Positions 1 through 7,895 of a DNA stretch of 64,000 nucleotides are shown piece by piece. The notes below the pieces were generated by a model, which worked only from the letters and a program-made list of their open reading frames with translations, searched no databases and was not told the DNA's origin. This DNA comes from Bacteroidales bacterium (GTDB taxonomy: Bacteria; Bacteroidota; Bacteroidia; Bacteroidales; UBA932), in NCBI GenBank assembly GCA_017482565.1, contig JAFUMO010000045.1, positions 1-64,000 of the forward strand, written 5' to 3'. The translations under genes were made by a program, and so were the position numbers. Within the stretch, counting starts at the first letter, position 1, and every line of letters starts with the position of its first letter.

Positions 1-349
1 CACGCATCCTTGCGGCAAGCGATGTGCCTTTAAGCAGGTCGGGATGGAACATAAGGATCCACCCTTTGGGATTTTCGGATACTCCTCCGTCATCGGCTCC
101 TGCTATCTGTCCGGGAGCGATGAACAGCATCGTGCCTTCACGGTAATCATAACGGCTTCTGCCGTACATCAGACTGCCGCAGTCAAGCTGCTTGAGAAAG
201 ACGCAGTAGAATCCGAACCGTTTGACTGAATGCCTGATTTCTTTGAGTTGTGACATATCTACAACACTCACAAGAGGATGCAATGTATCGACCCCAAGGT
301 TGTCGTTGTAATCCTGCACGGAGTCCATGTTGAGAATCCTGTTTTCCAT
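1..349 (-). CDS. AraC-family transcriptional regulator, N-terminal part (cut by window edge)
   Basis: This reading frame starts at an ATG at 347-349 and runs off the left edge of the window, so only 116 codons are visible. The protein contains a cupin-like sensor segment with the run MLFIAPGQIAG at about residues 74-84, followed by GWILMFHPDLLKGTSLA. That pattern is typical of the ligand-binding half of Bacteroidota AraC regulators. The DNA-binding helix-turn-helix half would lie outside the window. The target is unknown. The gene reads away from the permease genes to its right, and the 311 bases between them hold no other gene I can support. Confidence 0.72.
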   Translation of the reverse strand, partial: MENRILNMDSVQDYNDNLGVDTLHPLVSVVDMSQLKEIRHSVKRFGFYCVFLKQLDCGSLMYGRSRYDYREGTMLFIAPGQIAGADDGGVSENPKGWILMFHPDLLKGTSLAARMR

Positions 350-660
350 ATCCTGTTACAAAATGATGCTAAAGATAGTTATATTTGGATTATTGATAAC
401 CAAGGATCCTGGAAATAGGTAATCTGGGTATGAAATTCAGTAATCCAGGTAGGATTCAGATGTACAAATTCCGATTTATGTGCGTAAAGTTATTCGATTT
501 GATTGGAATAGCAAAATACTGAGGGGATTATGTTAATTTAAGTGCAAGCTGAGAGGAATAGGGCAAGTCTTCGGACAGCTGTGCTGGCTGAAGTCTTGCC
601 GGGCGTTTTATAACAGACATAATGGTATTCCATAACTTCGATCAGCTATGGAAGCTTTGT
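350..660. other. Intergenic region without a supportable gene
   Basis: These 311 bases separate the AraC-type gene from the end of the frameshifted permease. A TATATTTG box lies on the plus strand at 380-387, but no plus-strand gene follows it. Near-repeats of the type CTGGGTA and CCAGGTA occur around 425-460 and could be operator half-sites. An inverted repeat TTCCATA/TATGGAA lies at 628-653 and an imperfect hairpin at 562-600. The only longer open frame is about 30 codons (434-526) and has no support. Confidence 0.5.
562..600 (-). terminator. Possible terminator hairpin after the frameshifted permease
   Basis: GGCAAG at 562-567 pairs with CTTGCC at 595-600. The stem continues as CTTC (569-572) with GAAG (590-593) after one mismatch, and CAGC can pair with GCTG further in. 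It lies about 60 bases beyond the permease stop codon. There is no clear T tract on either strand, so the terminator role is tentative. Confidence 0.35.
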
Positions 661-2966
661 TTATTCATCCCGTAGATAAAGAACCGGATTCTTCATCGCA
701 GCACTCCTCGCCTGAAGATAAACGGATAGGAAGGCAATACCAGTAACAATGATAATGGCCAATATATAAATCCAGCAAGTAGAGTTCAGGCGATAGGAAT
801 AACTTAGGATAATTGCATCGTTTATTATGATTGAAAGGGCGATACCGATGACACTTGCGGCTACTACTATTTTGAGGTATCTATAGATGTGATGACAGAT
901 TTCTTCACTGCCTGTTGCCCCGAAAACCTTCCGGACAGCCGAATCTTTCCTATGTAATGAAATATAATAAGTGCTCATTGCAACCAAGCCAAGAACGGTT
1001 AACAGAAGGGCAAGTAATGCATAAATCACCACCATTGACAGTATTGCTTTAGTAGGAGATAATGATTTCTCGTAATAACTGTCGATATATCCGGCTGCTT
1101 CAGGTAGTGCATAATCATACTTGGTGTCCGAAAAAGCCTTCCTGAAAGTCCCCAGTATCTCTTCCGGATAAGAATCATAACGGCCCGTAGTATTGATTAC
1201 CAAGCGGTTGAATTCACCTGAATTTGATACTTTCAAAGCAGCAGGTATATCATTCTCTGCATTGATAACGAAATCTGATACAATCCCCTTGACTTCGGCC
1301 CCGAACCTGCCCGCAAGATATCCATCATCAATACCGGATTTATCCTGTGAGATAATATCTCTTGCACTACGGGTGAGCCATAAACCGTCAGAGACCTTTT
1401 CCGCAGTTTCCGTTACAAAGCCGAACGCATTAAAAGCGTCTGCATCACAATGGATTACATAAAGGTCTGTGATACGCCATCTTCAGACTTTAGCGTGACT
1501 CTTGACCAGCTGCCATCTCCGGGACAATCATTGGAGAGCCCCACAGCCTGGACAAACGGCAAAGAACGCAGAGCATCTGCCGCAGTGGCGAGCACTTCCT
1601 TTGGATAATTCCCTGATATCACAAAGACATTCCCGGCCATCTCTCCACGAGGCCGGTCCGCCATCTTTTTGTATTGTGCATAAAATAGAATGGACACAGA
1701 TAAAAGGACTATGGTAATGAAGCATTGTATACCAATGAGAATGCTGCTCGTATCCTTTTTCAGTTGTGCACGATACCCACCATTAACGATGTCTATGGCA
1801 GAATACCTTTTCGCTATCCTTGATGGAATTAAAGCGGTTATGGCTGAGAGAAGAAGGATAAAAACGCCATAAAAAAGAATCTTTCCGGGCGTTATGGAAC
1901 TATCCAGTACTATGAAGGTATGGGTAGCATTAAAGAAATTGTTAAAAACAGGAATGATGTATTTGGACAGTCCATACCCCAAAACAAAGCATACGGAGGT
2001 AATGAGGAGTGTTTCCAGAAAGTTAGCCGTCCTGATTCCCCTTTCGGAAGATCCAAGCAGCTTCTTCAATGCCCATTCTTTCCCTCGCTTGGTGGAAAGG
2101 GCAACATTCAGATTGACATAGTTGAGGAATGCGAAGATGAAGAGGATTATGCCAAAAATCTCAACTGCCCATAGCGATAATCCCCAAGTCTGTGTGAGAC
2201 TGTAATTATATATATTGGACGATATCTTATCATATCTGATCAGTTTTATATGGTCCACTGCATCCGGATGATCTGCATAATAAGATGAATAAAAGTTTTT
2301 ACAGGCATCCTTGCACTTGTTCAATATGTCTTTGGCCTTGAAACCATCTTGAATCCGAATGAACGTAACGACATTCTCCCAATAATCTGCTGGATTTGCC
2401 CATTGGGCATCCAGCAACGGGGAATCAATGCTGAAAATGATGTCTGTTGATGGAAGTAAAGAATTATGCAAATCATCAAAAATTCCATTTACAATATACT
2501 CCTCTCCTGCACAGGTCAATGGTTTTCCCATTGCATCATCACCGATTTTTGCCGCCAGACTCCCGGAAATCAAAACCGATTTGCGATCTGATAGTGACAA
2601 TGGCGAGCCTTCAGAGAAGTTTATATCAAAGAATTTGAAGAAATCCTGACTAACCGCAATACCCAAAGCTCTTAGTGTATTATCACCAACGGATATCGCA
2701 TTGTTCTCGCTAACGAAAACCTGAGCATACCGGTCGATTTCTGGAACTGCCTCAATCAACTCCCGCCCCAAGCCTATTGTCGTTTCAAATGTTTGATTCG
2801 GACAGATAGCATAAACGTGTTTGAAATCCCTTCCGTGGTCTATTTCCCATTTGTCAGAAAAGAAAGACAAAAGAGGAATGGTAAAAGCCAAGGCAACACT
2901 AATACCTATCACCTCTACGGTAATATACCATTTATTCCGGAACAGAAAACGCAAGTATTCAATCAT
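661..2966 (-). pseudogene. MacB/FtsX-type ABC transporter permease, frameshifted
   Basis: Two consecutive reading frames together make one FtsX/MacB-like permease of the size of its neighbour at 3495-5813. The first starts at ATG 2966 (MIEYLRFLFRNKW) and ends at a TAA at 1455-1457. It carries the N-terminal membrane helix, the periplasmic MacB core domain and the first FtsX helix bundle. Without a break, the -1 frame continues from about 1461 to the stop at 661 and supplies the second periplasmic domain and the last helices (VVIYALLALLLTVLGLVAMS). The shift lies at a TTT codon (plus AAA, 1461-1463), as expected for loss of one T. Such permeases move lipids, peptides or drugs in tripartite pumps, or act as sensors. 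The ATPase partner is not in the window. A sequencing error is an alternative to real inactivation. Confidence 0.78.
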
Positions 2967-2980
2967 GATTGTATAAGGTA

Positions 2981-2997
2981 TGTAAAGTTTCTTTACA
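2981..2997. promoter_or_regulatory. Palindromic operator-like site in the leader of the frameshifted permease
   Basis: The site is a perfect inverted repeat of the form TGTAAAG-TTT-CTTTACA. It lies 14 bases upstream of the permease start codon and downstream of the candidate promoter at 3036-3049. The same 17-base sequence occurs at 5834-5850, in the equivalent place before the second permease. The binding protein is unknown. Confidence 0.6.
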
Positions 2998-3035
2998 CTT
3001 TTTATTAAAATTACGGTTAAACCCATATATACCAA

Positions 3036-3049
3036 CAAAACCGTGCCAA
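3036..3049 (-). promoter_or_regulatory. Candidate sigma-54-like promoter of the frameshifted permease
   Basis: On the minus strand the sequence TTGGCACGGTTTTG matches the -24 element of sigma-54 promoters (TGGCACG) and is followed by TTTTGT. The same 14 bases occur before the second permease at 5890-5903, while the sequence around them differs. The distance from GG to the following GT is one base shorter than the classic GG-to-GC spacing. The assignment therefore rests mainly on the identity of the two copies and on the upstream sites placed like enhancers. Confidence 0.5.
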
Positions 3050-3103
3050 GAAGGATAACACCCTTATCCTATGCAAGTTGCACATTTCTTGAAAGAAAAA
3101 AAC

Positions 3104-3139
3104 TGTAAAGTTTCCTTACACTTTACAAAATATGTAAAG
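3104..3139. promoter_or_regulatory. Upstream activator-like site, copy 1
   Basis: This 36-base block holds three TGTAAAG/CTTTACA-type heptamers (3104-3110, 3121-3127 inverted, 3133-3139) plus a near-copy, CCTTACA. It differs at one base from the block at 5958-5993. Each block begins exactly 55 bases upstream of its TTGGCACGG element. That conserved spacing suggests an activator binding site of the enhancer type. Confidence 0.6.
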
Positions 3140-3150
3140 ATTCTCATCAC

Positions 3151-3193
3151 AAAAAAACAAGCCCCACAACCTCATCCCGAGACTGCAGGGCCT
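3151..3193 (-). terminator. Rho-independent terminator
   Basis: On the minus strand a stem of about 15 pairs, several of them G-U, forms between AGGCCCTGCAGTCTC and GAGGTTGTGGGGCTT around a GGGAT loop. It is followed by G and seven T. It lies after the small ORF at 3267-3467 and before the upstream site of the next permease, so it separates the two transcription units. Confidence 0.8.
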
Positions 3194-3266
3194 GCCCGAC
3201 TTAACCTAACTTAAAAAACTATTTCACTTATGTAAACAAGTGTTACAGCAAAAAGTTCAGGTGATA

Positions 3267-3467
3267 TCACATTTTTCCATCCATGAAATCCAATGTCTCA
3301 TTCATCCACCGCTGAAAATCCACCACTATGGGAGACTGCTTGCCACCATGCCCGGCATTATAATCAGGCATATCCTGTGCAGGAAAGAACCAGGTTCTGT
3401 CGGGAAGAATAGCGTATGAATATGATGCAACCAGTATTGCCACAAGCAGTAATCCAAAACGTTTCAT
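3267..3467 (-). CDS. Small secreted protein, unknown function
   Basis: This 66-codon gene starts 27 bases after the permease stop at 3495 and ends before a terminator, so it is probably the last gene of the permease transcript. Residues 1-19 (MKRFGLLLVAILVASYSYA) look like a signal peptide with a YSYA cleavage site. The mature part would be about 47 residues, rich in aromatic residues and Asp (TWFFPAQDMPDYN). I recognise no family. It could be a small periplasmic partner of the permease or a chance frame. The signal peptide and the operon position favour a real gene. Confidence 0.5.
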   Translation of the reverse strand: MKRFGLLLVAILVASYSYAILPDRTWFFPAQDMPDYNAGHGGKQSPIVVDFQRWMNETLDFMDGKM

Positions 3468-3494
3468 AGTATCTGATTAAAATTATTGCTATAA

Positions 3495-5813
3495 TTATTC
3501 TTTCTTCAATATCCTTGCCGGATCCACGTTTGTGGTTCTGAGGCTCTGCCACAATACGGTGGCAAATGCTATAAGCCCTGTAACCAATGCTGCAGCCGCA
3601 AACAGCCACCAATAAATTGGGATCCTGTAACTGAACCCCTGAAGCCAATGATTCACAATAAACCATCCTATTGGTACGCCTACAAGTACTGCAATACCAA
3701 CCATCTTCATAAACGCCCCTATCAATTCCATAAGGACACTGCCTCTTCCCAAACCAAATACTTTCTTTAATGCCACATTCTTCTGTTCCTGCAGCATATA
3801 GTAAGTACTCATGGCCAACAAGCCTAAGGCTGAAATAAGAATTGAAATAATAGTGAAGATAAGGACAATTTTCAATGTCCGCTCTTCTGTCTTAAATGAG
3901 TTTCTGATGTCATCTTCAACAAAGTATGCTTCAAAATAATCATGCGGATAAAGTTCAAGGAATATCTCCTTTATCCTTGCAAAGGCAGCATTATGTTCAC
4001 CTTCTATCTGTACAATAGTGTTCCACGGATCTGAAAGCATCTTCTCTCCATAATTATAAATCTGTGCAGCAGATTGAGGTTCCAATAATGAACGTATCTT
4101 AAAATCATAATATACTCCTCCAATCATCTCTTCACCCCATGAGGCATGGTAAGTTGTTGCATCCTCACTCAGTCCCATCTGTCTGATAGCCGTTTCATTG
4201 AGCCAGTACTTATAAGGGGCATTATTGTTCTTCTTCTCCTTTATACCAAAAATTTCAAAGTACGCATTATCTCCCATAAATTGCTGGCATGAGATATATT
4301 CCCCATTTGCCATTGGAAAAGAGTTGTTGTTTGTGCCGTACATTGGTGTACCATTACCAAAGCCAACATTCTTTACAAAAGGATCAGCCATAAGCCGCTC
4401 CTTAAGGACACTCTGATTATCAACAGTGACATAACCATTATTATGAATATTCAACACATCTTTTGTATTGTACCCCATTGGCGCATCTATCATATACCGT
4501 ATCTGTACATACATTGTAAATGCCACTACCAGCATACACAAGGTTACCATATTTTGCACTACAATAATCACCTTGCTGTAGGTAGTCTTGGTCTTTGTGC
4601 GGAATGTCCCCCTCACCACATCTATAGGCTTGAATTTCATCATTGACAAAGCAGGTATTATTCCCGACAGTATCCCTAATACCACTACAAACAATACAAC
4701 TGCAAGGATATTCACTGTTGACACTGCTGAGAAAATGGAGAAATTATAGCCTAAAAGTTCCGATGCGTAAGGTGACAAATACTCCGCAAGAATCACTGCC
4801 GCCAGAGTTGCCACAAAACAAAGCGCAGTGGATTCCATAATTATTTTAATGAAAACTTTGTTTCTTGATGCTCCTAACAGACGTCTTGATGCCATCTCCT
4901 TGGCTCTGAAACCGGATGCTGCAGTTGTCATATTTACATAGTTGAGCATTGAGAATATCAACAACACTATGCATACTGTAAGCAATACGTTTACTATCTG
5001 TCGGGAGCCTAATTTAAGATAAGGGAACTGGCTATATCCAAATTCACTCTGCATAAAGAAAATATCCCTTAATGGGACTATGTTCACTTTGGTTGCACCA
5101 GATTCATATATCCACCATACTTCTTTCAGATATGAAAGCATATCATCCTTTTTAGAAAGAATATCTGCCCCATTATGCAACATTATGAATGTAATGGATG
5201 AACCGCTGTTTCTAAGTTCCTTGTCGTGGTAAGGATTGGTAATCTGGGCATACTGCTCCCTCATCATTACATCACAATAGGGTATTACAGTATTATCCAT
5301 ATCCTCCATTACCGCTACCACTGTATGTGTGCCATATTCCCACTTTAGAGTCTTACCTATAGGATTATCCCCTCCAAAACAACGGTTGGCATATTTGCGG
5401 CTTATGACAATATTGTCTCTTGAGGCCTTAAACTCCTCTACATTCCCGGCAAGAACCTTAAAGGAAAAGATATCAAAAAATGATGGTGACACATAGGCTA
5501 TATCTGGATAATTACGCTGATTGTTTATCTCTACCTCTGCACTACGTACACTACGTTCCATTAAGAATGCTGTTGATGACTCAATTTCGGGATACCTTTC
5601 CTCAAGATAATCTTTCAAATGATATGCACTGGTATAATGGTCACTTCCTACCAAGTAAATTCTGCTGGCATTCTCATGAAATGAATCTGTTGAGAGCTGT
5701 TTCTGAACAAACACTGCAAGCAACAGGACAAATGCAATTGACAGGGTGAGTCCCATCAGGTTTATGAACGTGTACAGTTTGTTCCTTTTAAGGAAATTAA
5801 AGAAGCTTTTCAT
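3495..5813 (-). CDS. MacB/FtsX-type ABC transporter permease
   Basis: This is an intact 772-residue permease of the Bacteroidota MacB/FtsX type. One membrane helix near residues 18-40 (LYTFINLMGLTLSIAFVLLL) is followed by a large MacB-like periplasmic domain. A three-helix FtsX bundle lies around residues 280-400 with the conserved stretch FSMLNYVNMTTA. A second periplasmic domain and a final FtsX bundle follow, with LGLLAMSTYYM and KKVFGLG. The family normally works as a dimer with a cytoplasmic ABC ATPase, which is not in the window. The start at 5813 gives the usual MKSFFNFLKRNK opening. It is a paralogue of the frameshifted gene at 661-2966, and both share the same promoter layout. The substrate cannot be read from the sequence. 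Confidence 0.85.
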   Translation of the reverse strand: MKSFFNFLKRNKLYTFINLMGLTLSIAFVLLLAVFVQKQLSTDSFHENASRIYLVGSDHYTSAYHLKDYLEERYPEIESSTAFLMERSVRSAEVEINNQRNYPDIAYVSPSFFDIFSFKVLAGNVEEFKASRDNIVISRKYANRCFGGDNPIGKTLKWEYGTHTVVAVMEDMDNTVIPYCDVMMREQYAQITNPYHDKELRNSGSSITFIMLHNGADILSKKDDMLSYLKEVWWIYESGATKVNIVPLRDIFFMQSEFGYSQFPYLKLGSRQIVNVLLTVCIVLLIFSMLNYVNMTTAASGFRAKEMASRRLLGASRNKVFIKIIMESTALCFVATLAAVILAEYLSPYASELLGYNFSIFSAVSTVNILAVVLFVVVLGILSGIIPALSMMKFKPIDVVRGTFRTKTKTTYSKVIIVVQNMVTLCMLVVAFTMYVQIRYMIDAPMGYNTKDVLNIHNNGYVTVDNQSVLKERLMADPFVKNVGFGNGTPMYGTNNNSFPMANGEYISCQQFMGDNAYFEIFGIKEKKNNNAPYKYWLNETAIRQMGLSEDATTYHASWGEEMIGGVYYDFKIRSLLEPQSAAQIYNYGEKMLSDPWNTIVQIEGEHNAAFARIKEIFLELYPHDYFEAYFVEDDIRNSFKTEERTLKIVLIFTIISILISALGLLAMSTYYMLQEQKNVALKKVFGLGRGSVLMELIGAFMKMVGIAVLVGVPIGWFIVNHWLQGFSYRIPIYWWLFAAAALVTGLIAFATVLWQSLRTTNVDPARILKKE

Positions 5814-5833
5814 ATATCCGTTTATCCCTTAAG

Positions 5834-5850
5834 TGTAAAGTTTCTTTACA
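5834..5850. promoter_or_regulatory. Palindromic operator-like site in the leader of the intact permease
   Basis: This is the second copy of the perfect inverted repeat TGTAAAG-TTT-CTTTACA, 20 bases before the start codon of the intact permease. It lies 39 bases downstream of the TTGGCACGG element, against 38 bases for the first copy. Confidence 0.6.
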
Positions 5851-5889
5851 ATTTTTACATATTTTTTAAACTACTCTCAGATATTATGA

Positions 5890-5903
5890 CAAAACCGTGC
5901 CAA
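5890..5903 (-). promoter_or_regulatory. Candidate sigma-54-like promoter of the intact permease
   Basis: The minus strand carries the same 14 bases, TTGGCACGGTTTTG, as at 3036-3049, here 77 bases before the start codon. The spacing caveat is the same: one base shorter than the sigma-54 consensus between the GG and the downstream G. No TAnnTTTG box is visible between this element and the gene. Confidence 0.5.
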
Positions 5904-5957
5904 TATAGATAAATAGCTTAATATCAACAATATGCTTATTTAAGGTCTAAAAAATTA

Positions 5958-5993
5958 TGTAAAGTTTCCTTACACTTTACGAAATATGTAAAG
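5958..5993. promoter_or_regulatory. Upstream activator-like site, copy 2
   Basis: This is the second 36-base block with the TGTAAAG and CTTTACA heptamers, identical to the block at 3104-3139 except at one base. It starts 55 bases upstream of the TTGGCACGG element at 5890-5903, exactly as in copy 1. Confidence 0.6.
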
Positions 5994-6003
5994 TCTCTAA
6001 ATA

Positions 6004-6037
6004 AAAACGCCCTCTCAGATAACTGAAAGGGCGTTTT
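6004..6037. terminator. Bidirectional terminator after tRNA-Cys
   Basis: AAAACGCCCT pairs with AGGGCGTTTT, with four inner pairs (TCAG/CTGA) and an ATAA loop. On the minus strand the stem is followed by a T run, which fits termination of the operon that ends in tRNA-Cys. Confidence 0.85.
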
Positions 6038-6041
6038 GGGG

Positions 6042-6113
6042 AGGTTCCTGGCGGATTCGAACCGCCGTACACGGTTTTGCAGACCGCTGACTAAGCCACT
6101 CATCCAAGGAACC
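6042..6113 (-). tRNA. tRNA-Cys (anticodon GCA)
   Basis: Read on the minus strand, the acceptor arm GGTTCCT (6107-6113) pairs with AGGAACC (6043-6049), with T as the discriminator base at 6042. The anticodon loop is CTGCAAA, which gives anticodon GCA, flanked by the stem GCGGT/ACCGT. The T arm contains GGTTCGAATCC. The mature CCA end is not encoded as CCA. The gene lies 38 bases after the sulfoxide reductase stop codon and before a terminator, so it is probably transcribed with the upstream genes. Confidence 0.95.
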
Positions 6114-6151
6114 GTTTGTTTCCCGTTTGGGACTGCAAATATACTACAATT

Positions 6152-6673
6152 TTATTTACTTCCAAAATTTAATTGCTTCAACATCTTTTCAAGCCACTCC
6201 TTGTCTGTAACATCAAATGTGGCCAGATGTTCACTGTCTATATCCAGAACTGCAATTACGGAACCGTCCGGAGCAAATACAGGTACAACTATTTCTGAGC
6301 GGGAAAGGCTGCTGCAGGCTATGTGCCCTGGGAACTGTTCCACATCCGGGACAATTACGGTTGCCGCCTGCTCCCAGGCTGTGCCGCACACTCCCCTTCC
6401 CTTCTTTATGCGGGTACAGGCCAGGAGCCCCTGGAACGGGCCGAGCACCAGCTCCTGGACGGGAACGCCGGAGGCATCTGCATCACCGCCACAAGGCCTT
6501 ACAATGTAGAATCCTACCCACCAGAAGCCGAATGCCTCCTTGAGGATTGCACTTACATTGGCCATATTGGCAATCATGTCACTCTCTGCGGAGGTGACTG
6601 CCTCTATCTGCGGCAATATTTCCGCGTATATTCCGGCCTTATCCTTAGCCGTGATTATCAGTTGTTCTGCCAT
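6152..6673 (-). CDS. msrC: Free methionine-(R)-sulfoxide reductase (GAF domain)
   Basis: The 173-residue protein is a single GAF domain. It carries the three cysteines of the free methionine-R-sulfoxide reductase family at C86 (LLACTR), C96 (GVCGTAW) and C120 (HIACSS), with the spacing of the E. coli YebR triad. The enzyme reduces free L-methionine-R-sulfoxide, with electrons from thioredoxin, and acts in the cytoplasm in oxidative damage repair. Length and termini are normal for the family. It follows the rlmI-like gene by 21 bases and precedes tRNA-Cys, so all three appear to share a transcript. Confidence 0.88.
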   Translation of the reverse strand: MAEQLIITAKDKAGIYAEILPQIEAVTSAESDMIANMANVSAILKEAFGFWWVGFYIVRPCGGDADASGVPVQELVLGPFQGLLACTRIKKGRGVCGTAWEQAATVIVPDVEQFPGHIACSSLSRSEIVVPVFAPDGSVIAVLDIDSEHLATFDVTDKEWLEKMLKQLNFGSK

Positions 6674-6694
6674 ATCAAAAATCTGTCGGGAAGA

Positions 6695-7894
6695 TTACTC
6701 CACCAGCAATACAAGCCCTTTCAGGTATTCCCCTTCCGGATGGTAGATGTTTACAGGATGGTCTGCAGGCTGGGTAAGCCTGTGCAGAATCCTTACCCTG
6801 CGCCCTGTCTGTGCTGCAGCAGAGAAGACTGCCAGTGCAAAATTCTGTTTGTCAACCACCTGCGAACAGCTGTAGGTGAATACAACTCCGCCAGGCTTCA
6901 CTTTCTCAATTGCAAGTGCATTCAAACGCTTGTAAGCCCTCAGCGCATTGTCAAGCGCCCCCCTGTGCTTTGCAAATGCAGGCGGGTCAACTATCATAAG
7001 GTCATATTTTCCGCCCTCACACTTGCGCATGAATTCAATGGCATCCTCACAATAGGAAGTGTGCTGCACCCCCTCCTGAAAGCCGTTCAGCTCCACGTTG
7101 CGTACTACCATATCCATTGCCTTACGGGAGCTGTCAACCGAATCCACATGGGCTGCACCGCCATTGAGCGCATATATTGAGAACCCTCCTGTATAACAGA
7201 AAAGGTTGAGGACTGTTTTCCCCTTTGCATACTTTTTCACAAGGGCCCTGTTGTCCCTCTGGTCAAGGAAGAAGCCTGTCTTCTGCCCCTCAACCCAGTT
7301 CACAGAAAATTTGTTGCCGTTCTCCACAACAGTCTGGGTATCGGAAGCCATTCCCTCTTCCCGATAAATATATCCGTCCTTCAAATCCAATCCGGCCTTG
7401 AACGGGGCAGTACCCTCACTCTTGTCATAAACCGCAGCCAAAGAGGCACCATACACTTTTTTCAAGGCCTCTGTAATGGCACCCTTTGCAAGGAACATTC
7501 CGGCAGAATGGGCCTGAAGCACAGCTGTGCTGCCATAAATGTCAATTATAAGCCCCGGAAGGAAATCCCCCTCACCATGCACGAGCCTGTAGGCATCTGT
7601 ATCCTCATTCCCCACAAGCCCCAAAGTGCAGCGGGCATCGTATGCCCCCTTGATGGCCCTATACCAGAAGTCATCATCAATTGCATCCTTCCCAAAGCTC
7701 AGTATCCTCACAGTTATGGAGCCTATCTGATAATGTCCGCATCCAAGATATTCTCCTCCCGACGAATATACCTCCACAACATCCCCCTCTGCAGGATCCT
7801 TCCCCTCAATCTTCTTTACCGCACCTGAGAACACCCACGGATGAAAACGCTTGAGCGACTGCTCCTTTCCTTTATTAAGTATGATCCTTGTCAT
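6695..7894 (-). CDS. RlmI-type class I rRNA (cytosine-C5) methyltransferase
   Basis: The start is taken at ATG 7894 (MTRIILNKGKEQSLKRFHPW). An AGGAG lies just upstream, and the preceding gene ends one base before this ATG. The 399-residue protein has an N-terminal PUA domain (about residues 1-75), then an EEHD-like middle part and a SAM-binding Rossmann domain. Visible motifs are NLFCYTGGFSIYA (SAM binding), DPPAFAK and the catalytic-type TYSCSQ. In E. coli, RlmI methylates C1962 of 23S rRNA. The family also includes RlmK-like enzymes, so the exact target base is inferred. The gene belongs to the purM-to-tRNA-Cys operon. Confidence 0.85.
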   Translation of the reverse strand: MTRIILNKGKEQSLKRFHPWVFSGAVKKIEGKDPAEGDVVEVYSSGGEYLGCGHYQIGSITVRILSFGKDAIDDDFWYRAIKGAYDARCTLGLVGNEDTDAYRLVHGEGDFLPGLIIDIYGSTAVLQAHSAGMFLAKGAITEALKKVYGASLAAVYDKSEGTAPFKAGLDLKDGYIYREEGMASDTQTVVENGNKFSVNWVEGQKTGFFLDQRDNRALVKKYAKGKTVLNLFCYTGGFSIYALNGGAAHVDSVDSSRKAMDMVVRNVELNGFQEGVQHTSYCEDAIEFMRKCEGGKYDLMIVDPPAFAKHRGALDNALRAYKRLNALAIEKVKPGGVVFTYSCSQVVDKQNFALAVFSAAAQTGRRVRILHRLTQPADHPVNIYHPEGEYLKGLVLLVE

Positions 7895-7895
7895 G

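Noticed and set aside
434..526. 30-codon plus-strand frame between the AraC-type gene and the permease
   Set aside because: It has no ribosome-binding site, no promoter at a suitable distance and no recognisable sequence.
1455..1470. Programmed -1 frameshift in the permease
   Set aside because: The local sequence is ACC TTT ATG TAA, without a classic X XXY YYZ heptamer and without an obvious downstream pseudoknot. A lost base explains it more simply.
3364..3666. 100-codon minus-strand frame overlapping the permease end and the small secreted protein
   Set aside because: It overlaps two better-supported frames and has a Cys-rich, random-looking composition.
6323..7180. 285-codon plus-strand open frame opposite the methyltransferase and msrC genes
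   Set aside because: It is antisense to two well-supported genes, has no family features and carries no start signal. It is a shadow of their codon usage.
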